DNA of 64,000 nucleotides, from positions 9,459 to 73,458 of the forward strand of contig JBGSNQ010000146.1 in NCBI GenBank assembly GCA_041739525.1. The letters run 5' to 3'. Both the position numbers and the translations under genes were made by a program. The notes below the pieces were generated by a model. It did no database searches. It was not told where the DNA came from and saw nothing but the letters and a program-made list of their open reading frames with translations. This document shows positions 17,563 through 25,951 of this stretch, piece by piece (positions within the stretch are counted from its first letter, which is position 1; every line of letters begins with the position of its first letter). This stretch comes from DATJGR01 sp041739525. GTDB taxonomy: Bacteria; Pseudomonadota; Gammaproteobacteria; Pseudomonadales; Azotimanducaceae.

Positions 17563-17808
17563 TCATGATTTGAGCCGCACACCTCGGCCGCCGCCTGGAC
17601 TGGCGACGCCGGGATCGATCAACTCGACCCCTGCCATATCGAGTGCTGCGATCAGTTTCATCAGTGAATCGACGTTGCCGCGAATGAAGTCTTCACTCGC
17701 TTCCATGCGTTGGATCGTCGGGACCGAAAGACCGGCCGCCTTGGCGAGTTCGCGCTGATCGATACCCAAGAGAGCCCTGGCAGCACGCATCTGGTCGGCA
17801 GTTAGCAT
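17563..17808 (-). CDS. Xre-family helix-turn-helix regulator heading the Ehr operon
   Basis: This 81-residue protein is essentially one Xre-type helix-turn-helix domain. MLTADQMRAARALLGIDQ is followed by RELAKAAGLSVPTIQRMEAS (helices 2 and 3, residues 19-38) and a dimer-like C-terminal helix LMKLIAALDMAGVEL. It ends 10 bp before the first Ehr membrane subunit on the same strand and is probably co-transcribed. As the only gene between the operon and the right end of the island it is the best candidate for operon control, although phage-type regulation of the island itself cannot be excluded. Confidence 0.85.
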   Translation of the reverse strand: MLTADQMRAARALLGIDQRELAKAAGLSVPTIQRMEASEDFIRGNVDSLMKLIAALDMAGVELIDPGVASPGGGRGVRLKS

Positions 17809-18131
17809 GGTCCGGCCATGATAAATGATGCTTCACACTTAATAAAGTACCATTGATCAATAGATCGACCTGGCAAAACGCGCGTTGCATGTAGCCCGCG
17901 GCCGCGGCGCCGCCGACGCTTCACGACCCGCGTACAACAGAATCAGAGCTTCACCGTGCGTCAGGATCACGCACTATTTCTTCCCAGCAACCTAACGACC
18001 ATGTAGAGGGGTGTTCTCTCAAAACTCTGCAGAACACCCCACCCTTTGACCCCGATCGACACAACTCACGTAGTTGATTCAACTGGTGTACAGGAGGGTG
18101 ACGTGAGTCGGGTTTCGCACTCAATATCTGG
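17809..18131. other. Promoter-bearing gap between the Xre gene and the right island end
   Basis: No coding sequence is supported in this 323-bp gap. The first part (17821-17870) is locally AT-rich and should contain the promoter for the regulator and Ehr operon. A perfect 10-bp stem, GGGGTGTTCT at 18008-18017 with AGAACACCCC at 18031-18040 around a 13-nt loop, lies about 90 bp inside the right repeat. Without a clear T-tract it may be a terminator for transcription entering the island or an arm-type binding site. Confidence 0.5.
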
Positions 18132-18182
18132 AAATCTGGTTGGGGAAACTCAGTGTCGGTTCGATTCCGACCCCGGGCACCA
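18132..18182 (+). repeat. attR-like 51-bp copy of the tRNA-Leu 3' end
   Basis: This is an exact copy of 2360-2410, the anticodon-loop-to-CCA half of the tRNA-Leu gene. There is no 5' half upstream, so it cannot encode a tRNA. The sequences diverge immediately on both sides. It marks the distal end of the island and gives a precise excision product: joining the repeats restores one tRNA gene. Confidence 0.9.
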
Positions 18183-18222
18183 TCGATGTTCCAAGGCTAG
18201 GTCTGCGCGCGTCAGCGCATCC

Positions 18223-18480
18223 TCACGCTGAAGGTCGGCCGCGATGCAGTTTCTGAACGAAGGGACTGCTATCGAGCACATGTCCGCCATGCGCGGACCC
18301 ATCGGGGAAAAACCACTCGCCACCGTCCCAGTCGACGTCATGCGTTGCGGGTCTGCGCGTGTCTGAAACAACCTGGCAGATTCCCGCCGCAGAACCCCGC
18401 GGGTAAACGCGCGTGATTACACAGTCGCTTGTCGCGACCAGAATCCAGTCACCGCTTCGAATCAGGGGATGGCTTTTCAT
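18223..18480 (-). CDS. Small uncharacterised protein
   Basis: This is an 85-residue protein with no assigned family. It contains SGDWILVATSDCVITRVYP and a Trp/Asp-rich second half (ATHDVDWDGGEWFFPDGS), a composition typical of a folded globular protein and not a random frame. I chose ATG 18480; a GTG at 18498 is also possible and would overlap the upstream gene by 13 bp. It lies just outside the right island repeat and seems to form a two-gene unit with 18486-18701. It may belong to an older neighbouring mobile segment. Confidence 0.5.
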   Translation of the reverse strand: MKSHPLIRSGDWILVATSDCVITRVYPRGSAAGICQVVSDTRRPATHDVDWDGGEWFFPDGSAHGGHVLDSSPFVQKLHRGRPSA

Positions 18481-18485
18481 ACGGG

Positions 18486-18701
18486 TTAACTTATCCACTC
18501 GTCAGCAATTTTTCGCAGCAGAGGTTCGATCTTCCTCGCTTGGCGTTCCGCTTCGATCTGAGAAATGCACGCGCCGTAGCGACGGCTCACGCTGAAATCG
18601 ACGACTCGCACCTGCAGCACCCATTGCGTTTCCCCGTCCTCTCGGTCTTTCCCGAAGGTCCAGTCGGTGCGCACTCCGGAGCGTGTGAATCCGCCTTGCA
18701 T
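18486..18701 (-). CDS. Small uncharacterised protein
   Basis: The 71-residue product has a hydrophilic N-terminal part (FGKDREDGETQWVLQVRVVDF) that may form a beta-hairpin, and a charged helical C-terminus (EAERQARKIEPLLRKIADEWI). No family is recognised. It ends where the next small gene on the same strand begins, and this close packing is the main support for it being real. Confidence 0.4.
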   Translation of the reverse strand: MQGGFTRSGVRTDWTFGKDREDGETQWVLQVRVVDFSVSRRYGACISQIEAERQARKIEPLLRKIADEWIS

Positions 18702-18890
18702 CGAAGCTCCCTGATTTGGTGTGATGCCGCCGCTTCGCGCCCGGGACTCTCCACGACAGCTTCAGGGGCACTGACAGTGTCTAGGCTTGGGGCGCGGATA
18801 GATACATATATCGTCCCTGTTTGCGTCACTGCGGGTTGTAATGCAGACGAATGGCACAACAAAGCTCATCCGTAGCATCCGATTAGCTTC

Positions 18891-19220
18891 ATGGACGACG
18901 AACGACTGAATGCGCTCTGCGACGAGCTCCGAGGACTCGCGCGCCTGTCACCCGGCATCGACCCGCCTTCCACGCTACGTGTTCGTGCGATCGCGGAGGA
19001 AATCCAACGCTCGGTCGATTCAAAGGGAACGAACGTTCGCGCATGTGCCATCGACCTTCTGGATGGATTCCAACTCTGGTTCAGTCAGAGAAAGTGGAAT
19101 CAGTCGGGCGACGAAGGCCGACACGTAAAGTTCAGTGTCTTCGCGTCGATACTCAAACTCGAAGGCGCCGTGCGTGATATACACGACTCGAGAATCCAAA
19201 CCACAAGAGCAGGCCGGTGA
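18891..19220 (+). CDS. Small uncharacterised protein
   Basis: The 109-residue product is predicted mostly helical, with an acidic start (MDDERLNALCDELRGL) and a central DLLDGFQLWFSQRKW stretch. No family is recognised. Its TGA overlaps a GTG start of the next frame (GTGA at 19217-19220), which suggests a translationally coupled pair. It lies in the patch of small unknown genes between the right island repeat and the czc operon. Confidence 0.5.
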   Translation: MDDERLNALCDELRGLARLSPGIDPPSTLRVRAIAEEIQRSVDSKGTNVRACAIDLLDGFQLWFSQRKWNQSGDEGRHVKFSVFASILKLEGAVRDIHDSRIQTTRAGR

Positions 19221-19492
19221 TGACGCAGTCGCGCAAGAACACGGCAGAGATTCAACGAAGTCGTACGCGTCACGGCGATCGTTTTCGCGCCTGGAGCGAT
19301 CACGGCGCGATCACTGTGCAGGAAGTCATCACCGAAACCGATGCGGCAGCACTTAGCAAGCCGGGCGACTGGATTCAGGGCGAGTCGGACTTTCAGCGCA
19401 TGGACAATGGCAGGTCGCTGAACAGCAACGACGCACGCACCGAGTTCACCGATCCGATCGACGATACGGTTTATCGCCGTCGTACCCAATAG
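19217..19492 (+). CDS. Small uncharacterised acidic protein, coupled to the previous gene
   Basis: The 91-residue product has many acidic and Thr/Ser residues (ITVQEVITETDAAAL, NSNDARTEFTDPIDD). No family is recognised and no membrane segment is seen. The GTG start overlaps the previous stop by 4 bp, and third codon positions are GC-biased as in neighbouring genes, which supports coding. It ends 31 bp before the convergent end of czcA. Confidence 0.45.
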   Translation: MMTQSRKNTAEIQRSRTRHGDRFRAWSDHGAITVQEVITETDAAALSKPGDWIQGESDFQRMDNGRSLNSNDARTEFTDPIDDTVYRRRTQ

Positions 19493-19523
19493 CTGCCGCG
19501 CTCGCGAGCGTTCTCGCGCGGAA

Positions 19524-22500
19524 TCAGTTCTCCGGCTCAAACGGCTCAGCCACCGCGTACGGCCGATGGAACATTCGATATAGCGCCGGCAGCACGAGCA
19601 GCGTCAGCACCGTCGCGGAAAGGATGCCGCCAATCACCACTGTTGCCAGCGGACGCTGAACTTCGGCGCCAGTGCCGGTGTTGAACGCCATCGGCAGGAA
19701 ACCGAGACTCGCGACGAGCGCGATCATCAGGATCGGTCGCAGACGTGTCATCGCGCCCTCCACAATCGCGTCTTCGAGACCGATGCCTTTGTGTCGAAGG
19801 TCGCGGATGTAGGTCACCATGACGACGCCCGTCAGCACTGCGACGCCGGACAATGTCATGAAGCCGACCCCGGCCGAAATCGACAACGGAATATCTCGCA
19901 GTGCGAGGCCGGCAACGCCGCCGGTCAGCGCCAGCGGCACGCTTGAGAACACCAGCGCGGCGTCGCGCGCCGAGCCGAACGTTGCCATCAGCAGCAGAAA
20001 GATGAGGACCAGCGTGAGCGGTACCAGTAACCGAAGCCGAGCGCTCGCAGACTCCAATTGTTCGAATGTGCCGCCGTAGTCGAGCCAGTAGCCCTCGGGC
20101 AGAGTCACTTCTGCCGCCACGCGCTCCTGTACCTCCGCTACAAATGACCCGAGATCGCGACCGCGCACGTTCGCTGCGATCACGGCCCGCCGTTTGCCGT
20201 TCTCGCGGCTGATCTGGTTCGGTCCGAGACTGAGTTCGATGTGTGCAACTTCGCCGAGCGGCACGTAGCGCGGCGGATCGCGGCTGATGCCGAGGCCATC
20301 CGCATCGCCCGACGGTTCCAGCGTCGATTGCGGCAGCGGAATCGGTAGACGCTTGATCGCTTCGAGATCGGTGCGCAGCGTTTCCGGCAGCCGAACGACG
20401 ATGTCGAAACGGCGATCGCCTTCGAAAACCTGGCCCTGTTCCTTGCCGCCGAGCGCAATCTGAATCACCTCCTGCACGTCGGCGACGTTCAGGCCGTAGT
20501 GCCGCAGCGAATCGCGGTCGGGTTCGATCGTTAGCAGCGGCAGGCCGGTGATCTGCTCCAGCTTTACATCCGCGGCACCGGGCACATTCTTGACCACGTC
20601 CTCGATCGCACCGCCCACTTCCAACAAGGTGTCGAGACTGTCTCCCACCAGCTTTACGGCAAGGTCCGAACGAACGCCGGCAATGAGTTCGTTGAAACGC
20701 ATCTGTATGGGCTGCAGAAACTCGTAGTTGTTCCCCGGAACCTGCATGACCGCTCGCTCGAGATCCGCGACCAGTTCGGATTTCGTCTTGGATGGATCGG
20801 GCCAATCGCCGCGTTCCTTCATGATGATGAACGTATCGGCCACCGAAGGCGGCATCGGATCTGTGGCAATGTCGGCCGTGCCGATCTTTGCAAACACATG
20901 CGACACCTCAGGTAGCGTCTCGATCTTCTCCTCGAGCTGGTTCTGCATCGAGAGCGCCTGCGACAGACTGGTGCCCGGAATGCGCAACGCGTGCAACGCG
21001 ATGTCGCCTTCGTCCAGATTCGGCAGGAACTCGCTGCCCATGCGGCTGGCAACGATGCCGCTCAGCACCACCAGCGCGGCTGCGGCACCTACTACCGGTA
21101 CGCGCCACGCCAGCGCGAATCGCAGTGCCGGCTCGTAGACGCGCTTCGCTCCCCGGATCAGAGCGTTTTCGGTTTCCGCAACGCGTCCGTTCACGAACAA
21201 CGCGACCGCCGCCGGCACGAACGTCAGTGACAGCGCGAGCGCTGCAAGCAACGCAACGACCACCGTGAATGCCATCGGGCCGAACATCTTTCCTTCCACG
21301 CCGGTCAACGCGAAGATCGGTAGATTCACCAGCACCACCACAACGACGCTGACGAAGCTCGACCTGAAAACCTCGCGCGTCGCTTTGAACACAGTGCCGA
21401 GTCGTTCCTGCAGCTCCAGCACGCGTCCCGCCTGCTGCTGATGTTGTCCGAGCCGCAGCAGGCAGTTCTCGACGATGATCACCGCGCCGTCGACGATCAG
21501 GCCAAAGTCGAGCGCACCCAGACTCATCAGGTTGGCGCTCACGCCCCGTTCCACCATCGCAGTAATGGTCAGCAGCATCGCCAACGGAATGACCATGGCG
21601 GTGATCAGCGCCGCTCGCAGGTTGCCGAGCATTGCCATCAGCACACCGATCACCAGCAGTGCGCCGACACCCAGGTTCTCCTGAACTGTCGCGATGGTCT
21701 TGTCTACCAGTGTGCTGCGGTCGTAGATCGCGTTGGCGCGCACACCCCGCGGTAGCGTTTCCTGAACTTCTTCGAGCTTCCTGCCGACAGCCTCGGACAC
21801 CGTGCGGCTGTTCTCGCCGATCAGCATGAAGACCGTCCCCAGCACCACCTCCTGACCGTCCTGTGTCGACGCACCGGTGCGTAAATCCGAACCGAGCTGG
21901 ATGTCCGCGACCTGCTCCAGCGGGATCGGCACGTCATCGCGTTGAGCAACCACGATCGCTTCGATGTCGGCGATACTCGCGACCTGGCCCGGTGAGCGGA
22001 TCAGATACTGCTCGCCGGACTTTTCGATGTAGCCGGCACCGACGTTTGCGTTGTTGCGCGCGAGCGCCTGCATCACGTCGTGCAACGTCAGGTCATACGC
22101 TAACAGTTTCGCTGGGTCGGGCATGACGTGGAATTGCTTTTCGTAACCGCCGACGGTATTGACTTCGATCACGCCGGGCGTCTGCCGCAATTGCGGGCGG
22201 ATCACCCAATCGTGGATCGTGCGCAGGTCGGTGGGTGTATGTGAACTGCCCGGCGCGGCCGTCACCGTGTACATGAAGATCTCACCGAGCCCGGTGGCGA
22301 TCGGTCCCATCGTCGGCTCGATCCCTTCCGGCAACTGGCTACGTGCCTCGGCCAGGCGCTCGTTGACGAGCTGGCGCGCAAAATAGATGTCGGTGCCGTC
22401 CGTAAACACCGCGGTGATTTGCGAAAGCCCATAGCGGGACACCGAGCGCGTGTATTCCAGGCGCGGCAATCCGGCCAACGCAGTCTCGATCGGAAATGTC

Positions 22501-22694
22501 ACCCGCTGCTCGGCCTCCAGCGGCGAATACCCGGGTGCCTCGGTATTGATCTGCACCTGAACGTTGGTGATGTCGGGCACCGCATCGATCGGCAGGCGCT
22601 GGTAGTTGAAGACACCGAGCGCCGCGAGGCCGGTAACCACCGCGAGCACCATCCACCGGTGGCGCAAGCAACTCTCTAGAATTCGGTCGAACAT
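19524..22694 (-). CDS. czcA: Heavy-metal efflux RND permease (CzcA/CusA family)
   Basis: The inner-membrane proton/metal antiporter of a tripartite pump is 1056 residues, normal for the family. The transmembrane-4 signature DFGLIVDGAVIIVEN near residue 400 has the Asp-Gly-Asp-Glu pattern typical of divalent-cation exporters (Zn, Co, Ni, Cd type) and not of Cu/Ag pumps. RLPIDAVPDITNVQVQI near the N-terminus and VPLALTGGVAGL near the C-terminus are also characteristic. The porter domains appear complete. It is the third gene of a minus-strand czcC-czcB-czcA order, 15 bp after czcB. The metal cannot be decided from sequence alone. Confidence 0.93.
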   Translation of the reverse strand: MFDRILESCLRHRWMVLAVVTGLAALGVFNYQRLPIDAVPDITNVQVQINTEAPGYSPLEAEQRVTFPIETALAGLPRLEYTRSVSRYGLSQITAVFTDGTDIYFARQLVNERLAEARSQLPEGIEPTMGPIATGLGEIFMYTVTAAPGSSHTPTDLRTIHDWVIRPQLRQTPGVIEVNTVGGYEKQFHVMPDPAKLLAYDLTLHDVMQALARNNANVGAGYIEKSGEQYLIRSPGQVASIADIEAIVVAQRDDVPIPLEQVADIQLGSDLRTGASTQDGQEVVLGTVFMLIGENSRTVSEAVGRKLEEVQETLPRGVRANAIYDRSTLVDKTIATVQENLGVGALLVIGVLMAMLGNLRAALITAMVIPLAMLLTITAMVERGVSANLMSLGALDFGLIVDGAVIIVENCLLRLGQHQQQAGRVLELQERLGTVFKATREVFRSSFVSVVVVVLVNLPIFALTGVEGKMFGPMAFTVVVALLAALALSLTFVPAAVALFVNGRVAETENALIRGAKRVYEPALRFALAWRVPVVGAAAALVVLSGIVASRMGSEFLPNLDEGDIALHALRIPGTSLSQALSMQNQLEEKIETLPEVSHVFAKIGTADIATDPMPPSVADTFIIMKERGDWPDPSKTKSELVADLERAVMQVPGNNYEFLQPIQMRFNELIAGVRSDLAVKLVGDSLDTLLEVGGAIEDVVKNVPGAADVKLEQITGLPLLTIEPDRDSLRHYGLNVADVQEVIQIALGGKEQGQVFEGDRRFDIVVRLPETLRTDLEAIKRLPIPLPQSTLEPSGDADGLGISRDPPRYVPLGEVAHIELSLGPNQISRENGKRRAVIAANVRGRDLGSFVAEVQERVAAEVTLPEGYWLDYGGTFEQLESASARLRLLVPLTLVLIFLLLMATFGSARDAALVFSSVPLALTGGVAGLALRDIPLSISAGVGFMTLSGVAVLTGVVMVTYIRDLRHKGIGLEDAIVEGAMTRLRPILMIALVASLGFLPMAFNTGTGAEVQRPLATVVIGGILSATVLTLLVLPALYRMFHRPYAVAEPFEPEN

Positions 22695-22709
22695 GATCGT
22701 TACCTACAG

Positions 22710-23960
22710 TCAGTGGTCGTGGCTGGCGCCCGACTTTTCGATGTCGGCCTTGATCAGAAAACTGTTCTCGGTGACGTACTGCTCACCCGCTTCCAGCCCG
22801 CCCAGCACCTCGATCCAAACCGCATCGCTCGCGCCCAGTTCCAACATGCGCACCTCGTACGTATCGTTCACGCGGGCGAAGACCACCGTGAAATCGCGAA
22901 AACGCTGCAACGCGGATTTCTTTACGGCTAACGGGACGTTCCTTTCGGCGACGGTGACTACGCCGTGCACAAACTGGCCGGGCCGCCACAGGCCTTGCGC
23001 GTTTTCGAGCACCACGCGCGCGCGCACGCTCTGGCTCGAATGCGTTGTGAGCGGCGCCAGGGTAGAAATGACGGCGTCGGCAGAGACCTCCCCATCCAGA
23101 CTCACGACGCGGACCGACTGGCCGGCCTTGACCTTGCTCAGGTCGCGTCCGAATACATCGAGCTCGGCCCACACCTTCGACAGGTCGCCGATCACGAACA
23201 GCGGCTCGTCGCCGGTGGCTTCGCCCGCCACCGCGCTGCGCAACAGCACCGTGCCGCCGATCGGCGCCGTAACCGAATAGCTCTGCAGGCTTTCGTTGCT
23301 TTGCACGGTGGCCAGCACCTCGCCGGCACCGACCCGATCGCCGAGCCCCTTGCGCATCTCGCGGACGACTCCGGGGAAGCGCGCGCGAACACGCGCAACC
23401 AAAGCAGGATCGGTCTGAATGGCGCCGGTCAGCGACAGCAACTCGCGGATCGCTGCCGGACCCGCAGTCTCTACGTTGAGCCCTGCAGCCTGTACGGCGT
23501 CGGCGGCGATCCTTACACGCCCTTCGTACGATGCGTAGGTCCAAGTGGACGTTTTGCCGGCGCGCGTGGCTGTAACTTTTACATCGAACGAATGCGGCTC
23601 CTTCACGACGCCGTTACCTTTCAGGTACTCGCCCTCCGGTGCGAATTCGAAGCGATCGGTCTTGTCGCCCAGCCGGCCCAGCTCGACGTCGAGCTGAACC
23701 TGGTCCGGCGCAAGCGGCTCATCACCGTGGTAGACGTAGACGTGAAACTCCGGCGGCACGCCCTCTTCGAAGATCGTCATCTCGACCGCGAAGTCGCCAT
23801 CGCGCAGCATGCGGCCGCGATGCGGACCACGTTCGAAGTCACCCACCGTCTGCGCGGCCTCTTTTGCATTGCTCGCATGCTCATTCGGCGAACAGGCGAT
23901 GAGCGTCATCAGTAAAGCGGTCGCGACTACCGCACGTACTTTCAATTCGGTCGCATTCAT
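22710..23960 (-). CDS. czcB: Periplasmic adaptor of the metal efflux pump (CzcB-like lipoprotein)
   Basis: The 416-residue membrane-fusion protein links the RND permease to the outer-membrane channel. The N-terminus has a lipoprotein signal ending LMTLIAC (Cys near residue 23). An extra N-terminal domain of about 100 residues (EFHVYVYHGDEPLAPDQV) typical of CzcB-type adaptors comes next. Barrel-sandwich halves are visible around GVVREMRKGLGDRVGAGEVL and YSVTAPIGGTVL, and the tail SGASHDH is His-containing. The ATG overlaps the stop of czcC by 4 bp. Confidence 0.9.
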   Translation of the reverse strand: MNATELKVRAVVATALLMTLIACSPNEHASNAKEAAQTVGDFERGPHRGRMLRDGDFAVEMTIFEEGVPPEFHVYVYHGDEPLAPDQVQLDVELGRLGDKTDRFEFAPEGEYLKGNGVVKEPHSFDVKVTATRAGKTSTWTYASYEGRVRIAADAVQAAGLNVETAGPAAIRELLSLTGAIQTDPALVARVRARFPGVVREMRKGLGDRVGAGEVLATVQSNESLQSYSVTAPIGGTVLLRSAVAGEATGDEPLFVIGDLSKVWAELDVFGRDLSKVKAGQSVRVVSLDGEVSADAVISTLAPLTTHSSQSVRARVVLENAQGLWRPGQFVHGVVTVAERNVPLAVKKSALQRFRDFTVVFARVNDTYEVRMLELGASDAVWIEVLGGLEAGEQYVTENSFLIKADIEKSGASHDH

Positions 23961-25246
23961 TTCGCATCTCCGGAATTTGTGTCGGCCACGATCGAGCGGC
24001 CCATCAAACGTTCGATTTCGATCAGCAGCGCGTGGTATTCGGCGGCCGCTGCGATCGCCTCGCGGCGCACATCGAGCAGCTGTTGTTGTGCATTCGCGAG
24101 CTCGAAAAACGTGACGCGCCCCTGGCGGAACGACTGCTCGGTCGATTGCAGCACGCGCTGCGATTGCGGCTGAACCTGCTCACGCAGCGTCCGCGCTTCC
24201 AACTGCGCGTGGTGGAGTTCCTGATAGAGCTCGAACAGAACCGCACTCGCCTCCACGCGAGCGGCCTGCACATCGAACGGAACCTTCGCCAGCGCCGCCT
24301 CAGCCTCGCGTATCGACGGCTCCGCGCGGCGACCGGCGCCGAGCGGCAAGCTGACCGATGCGACCAGTGCGGAGTCGTCGATGAATTCCAAACGCCGCAC
24401 GCCGGCTGACCAGACGATTTCCGAACTACGCGCGGTCCTCGCGAGATTGAGCTGCGCTACTGCGAGTCGTTCGCGCGACAACATCCGTCGCATCGCCGGA
24501 CTGGCATCGACCTCATCCAGCAACTCTTCGAGCGTTTTCGTTTCGGAAAATTCGAAGAGGTTGGCCGACACGCGTTCGAACTGCGGTTTGGTTTCTCCCC
24601 ACGTAGCGGCCAACCGCACGCGGCCGGACGTCAATTGGTGTTCCGCGTGTTCTTCGTCGATGCGCGCCCTGGCGAGGCTGATTTCCGCGCGTCCCAGTTC
24701 GTGTTGTGGCGCGGCCCCGATACGCACGCGTTCGTTCACACGGTCGACGGTCGCCGCGGATAGCTGCGTCGCTTCGCGCGCCACGATGAGTTGTTCCTGT
24801 CGCGCCGCAACCTCCACGAAGCGACCGGCGACTTGCGCCAGCAGATCGAGGCGCGCGGTCGTCTGATCGATCGCAGCAGCATCCGTCTCGTACTGCGCGA
24901 GTGTGGTACGTGCGGTTTGTCTTCCTCCAAGCTCGAGCACGCCGCTTAGTCGGAGTGTCGTCTGCAGCGAATCAACGCCGCTCAGGTCACCGCTGCCCGC
25001 AAAATCCTCAAACTCCGCGCCAACGGATAAGGGCGGCGCCTGGGCAGCGCGCGCTTCGCGGGCACGTGATGCAAGCAACAGATACTCGCTGCCGCGCAGC
25101 GCCGGGTTCTCCGCGATGGCGCGCGAGACTGCGTCGTCGAGGGTCAGTGCGCCGGACTCGGCCGACGCTTGGGACGCATCGACGCGTATCAACACAACAA
25201 CCGTCGCGATGAGCATGCAACGGGTGACAAACAATCGAATGAACAT
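23957..25246 (-). CDS. czcC: Outer-membrane channel of the metal efflux pump (CzcC/TolC-like)
   Basis: A TolC-family outer-membrane factor of about 429 residues. A signal peptide (RLFVTRCMLIATVVVLI) is followed by the usual first repeat LTLDDAVSRAIAENPALRGS and a second half with QGRVTFFELANAQQQLLDVR. Long helical, Ala/Glu/Arg-rich stretches fit the coiled-coil tunnel. I start at ATG 25246 because GGAGG precedes it and the signal peptide begins there. It is the first of the three pump genes and lies 75 bp after the His-rich protein gene. Confidence 0.9.
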   Translation of the reverse strand: MFIRLFVTRCMLIATVVVLIRVDASQASAESGALTLDDAVSRAIAENPALRGSEYLLLASRAREARAAQAPPLSVGAEFEDFAGSGDLSGVDSLQTTLRLSGVLELGGRQTARTTLAQYETDAAAIDQTTARLDLLAQVAGRFVEVAARQEQLIVAREATQLSAATVDRVNERVRIGAAPQHELGRAEISLARARIDEEHAEHQLTSGRVRLAATWGETKPQFERVSANLFEFSETKTLEELLDEVDASPAMRRMLSRERLAVAQLNLARTARSSEIVWSAGVRRLEFIDDSALVASVSLPLGAGRRAEPSIREAEAALAKVPFDVQAARVEASAVLFELYQELHHAQLEARTLREQVQPQSQRVLQSTEQSFRQGRVTFFELANAQQQLLDVRREAIAAAAEYHALLIEIERLMGRSIVADTNSGDAK

Positions 25247-25321
25247 GAGACCTCCGCCGGCGCATATCCGAAGAAGCGACCGGCGCAGCCGATCGCACTC
25301 AATCAACCTTGAGTATCGGAC

Positions 25322-25693
25322 TTACGTGCGCGCTGGAGGGCGGAGCAGCGGCGAGTGATGACCGTGAGCGCTGCGAAATGCAGGTTCGAAATACGACGGC
25401 GCGGCAGGGCTGTAGAGCAAGGCTAGAACAACGGATCCCGCAACGCCCGGATGATGACTGAAGAGTCCGCAGTCGTGAACGTGATCCTCGCCGCTCTGAG
25501 GAACGTCCGTGTGGTGGCGATCGAGATGGGCGTCGAGGACCAGGTCGTGAATCGCGGTCGAGTGGTCTTGATGCACATCATCGACGGCGCCGTGAGCATG
25601 GATCACGGTCCAAGGGATGCCCATGGTAACGACCGACAGCACCAGCAGGGATGCGATCAGCCGACGAGCGCCAAGGCGAAAAGGACGATTCAT
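25322..25693 (-). CDS. Exported histidine-rich small protein at the head of the czc operon
   Basis: A 123-residue protein with one N-terminal hydrophobic segment (LIASLLVLSVVTMGI) and then a His/Asp-rich stretch between about residues 30 and 80 (VIHAHGAVDDVHQDHS, LDAHLDRHHTD, GEDHVHDCGLFSHH). This looks like a periplasmic metal-binding or metal-buffering protein comparable in role to small proteins found with Czc and Cnr systems. No named family is assigned. I start at ATG 25693, where the signal peptide begins. A second hydrophobic stretch (VAGSVVLALLYSPA) means it could be membrane-anchored. It precedes czcC on the same strand by 75 bp. Confidence 0.7.
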   Translation of the reverse strand: MNRPFRLGARRLIASLLVLSVVTMGIPWTVIHAHGAVDDVHQDHSTAIHDLVLDAHLDRHHTDVPQSGEDHVHDCGLFSHHPGVAGSVVLALLYSPAAPSYFEPAFRSAHGHHSPLLRPPART

Positions 25694-25951
25694 GTTTTGA
25701 GTATGCCACAGCATGCCGGGATAGGAGCTCTGCGCCGAACTCCACGCATTCGCCAGACGTTCACTACGCGCGGGCACCTGTGTGCCAACAGGAAGGCTGA
25801 GGTGCGATCGTGGCGTTCTATTGCTCCGCTGGTCGCTCTCGTTGGCCCGCAGGAGCGAGGCCACGCCAGAGCAGCCGCGCCAGATGCCGCCTGGGAAACG
25901 GGCGACCGCCTCCCGAACGGAGGTGCCTCCACCATCTATAGCTACACATGG

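Larger units (their letters stand above)
2411..18182. mobile_element. Genomic island integrated in tRNA-Leu(CAA)
   Basis: The 15.8 kb segment is delimited by the intact tRNA-Leu gene and the 51-bp copy of its 3' end. Its cargo, in order: a terC-like gene, a GTP cyclohydrolase II-like gene, a ribbon-helix-helix gene, PEP carboxykinase, isocitrate dehydrogenase, ptsP, the six-gene Ehr operon and its Xre-type regulator. I found no integrase, excisionase, relaxase or transposase reading frame, so as it stands it could not excise by itself. The boundaries are read directly from the sequence; mobility is inferred. A tandem remnant extending beyond 18182 is possible because the next 1.3 kb also holds small unknown genes. 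Confidence 0.8.

Noticed and set aside
18150..18371. Minus-strand 73-residue frame ending in a CPGSESNRH-like peptide
   Set aside because: The end is the translation of the tRNA-Leu fragment at the right island repeat, and the rest is antisense to the preferred 18223-18480 gene.
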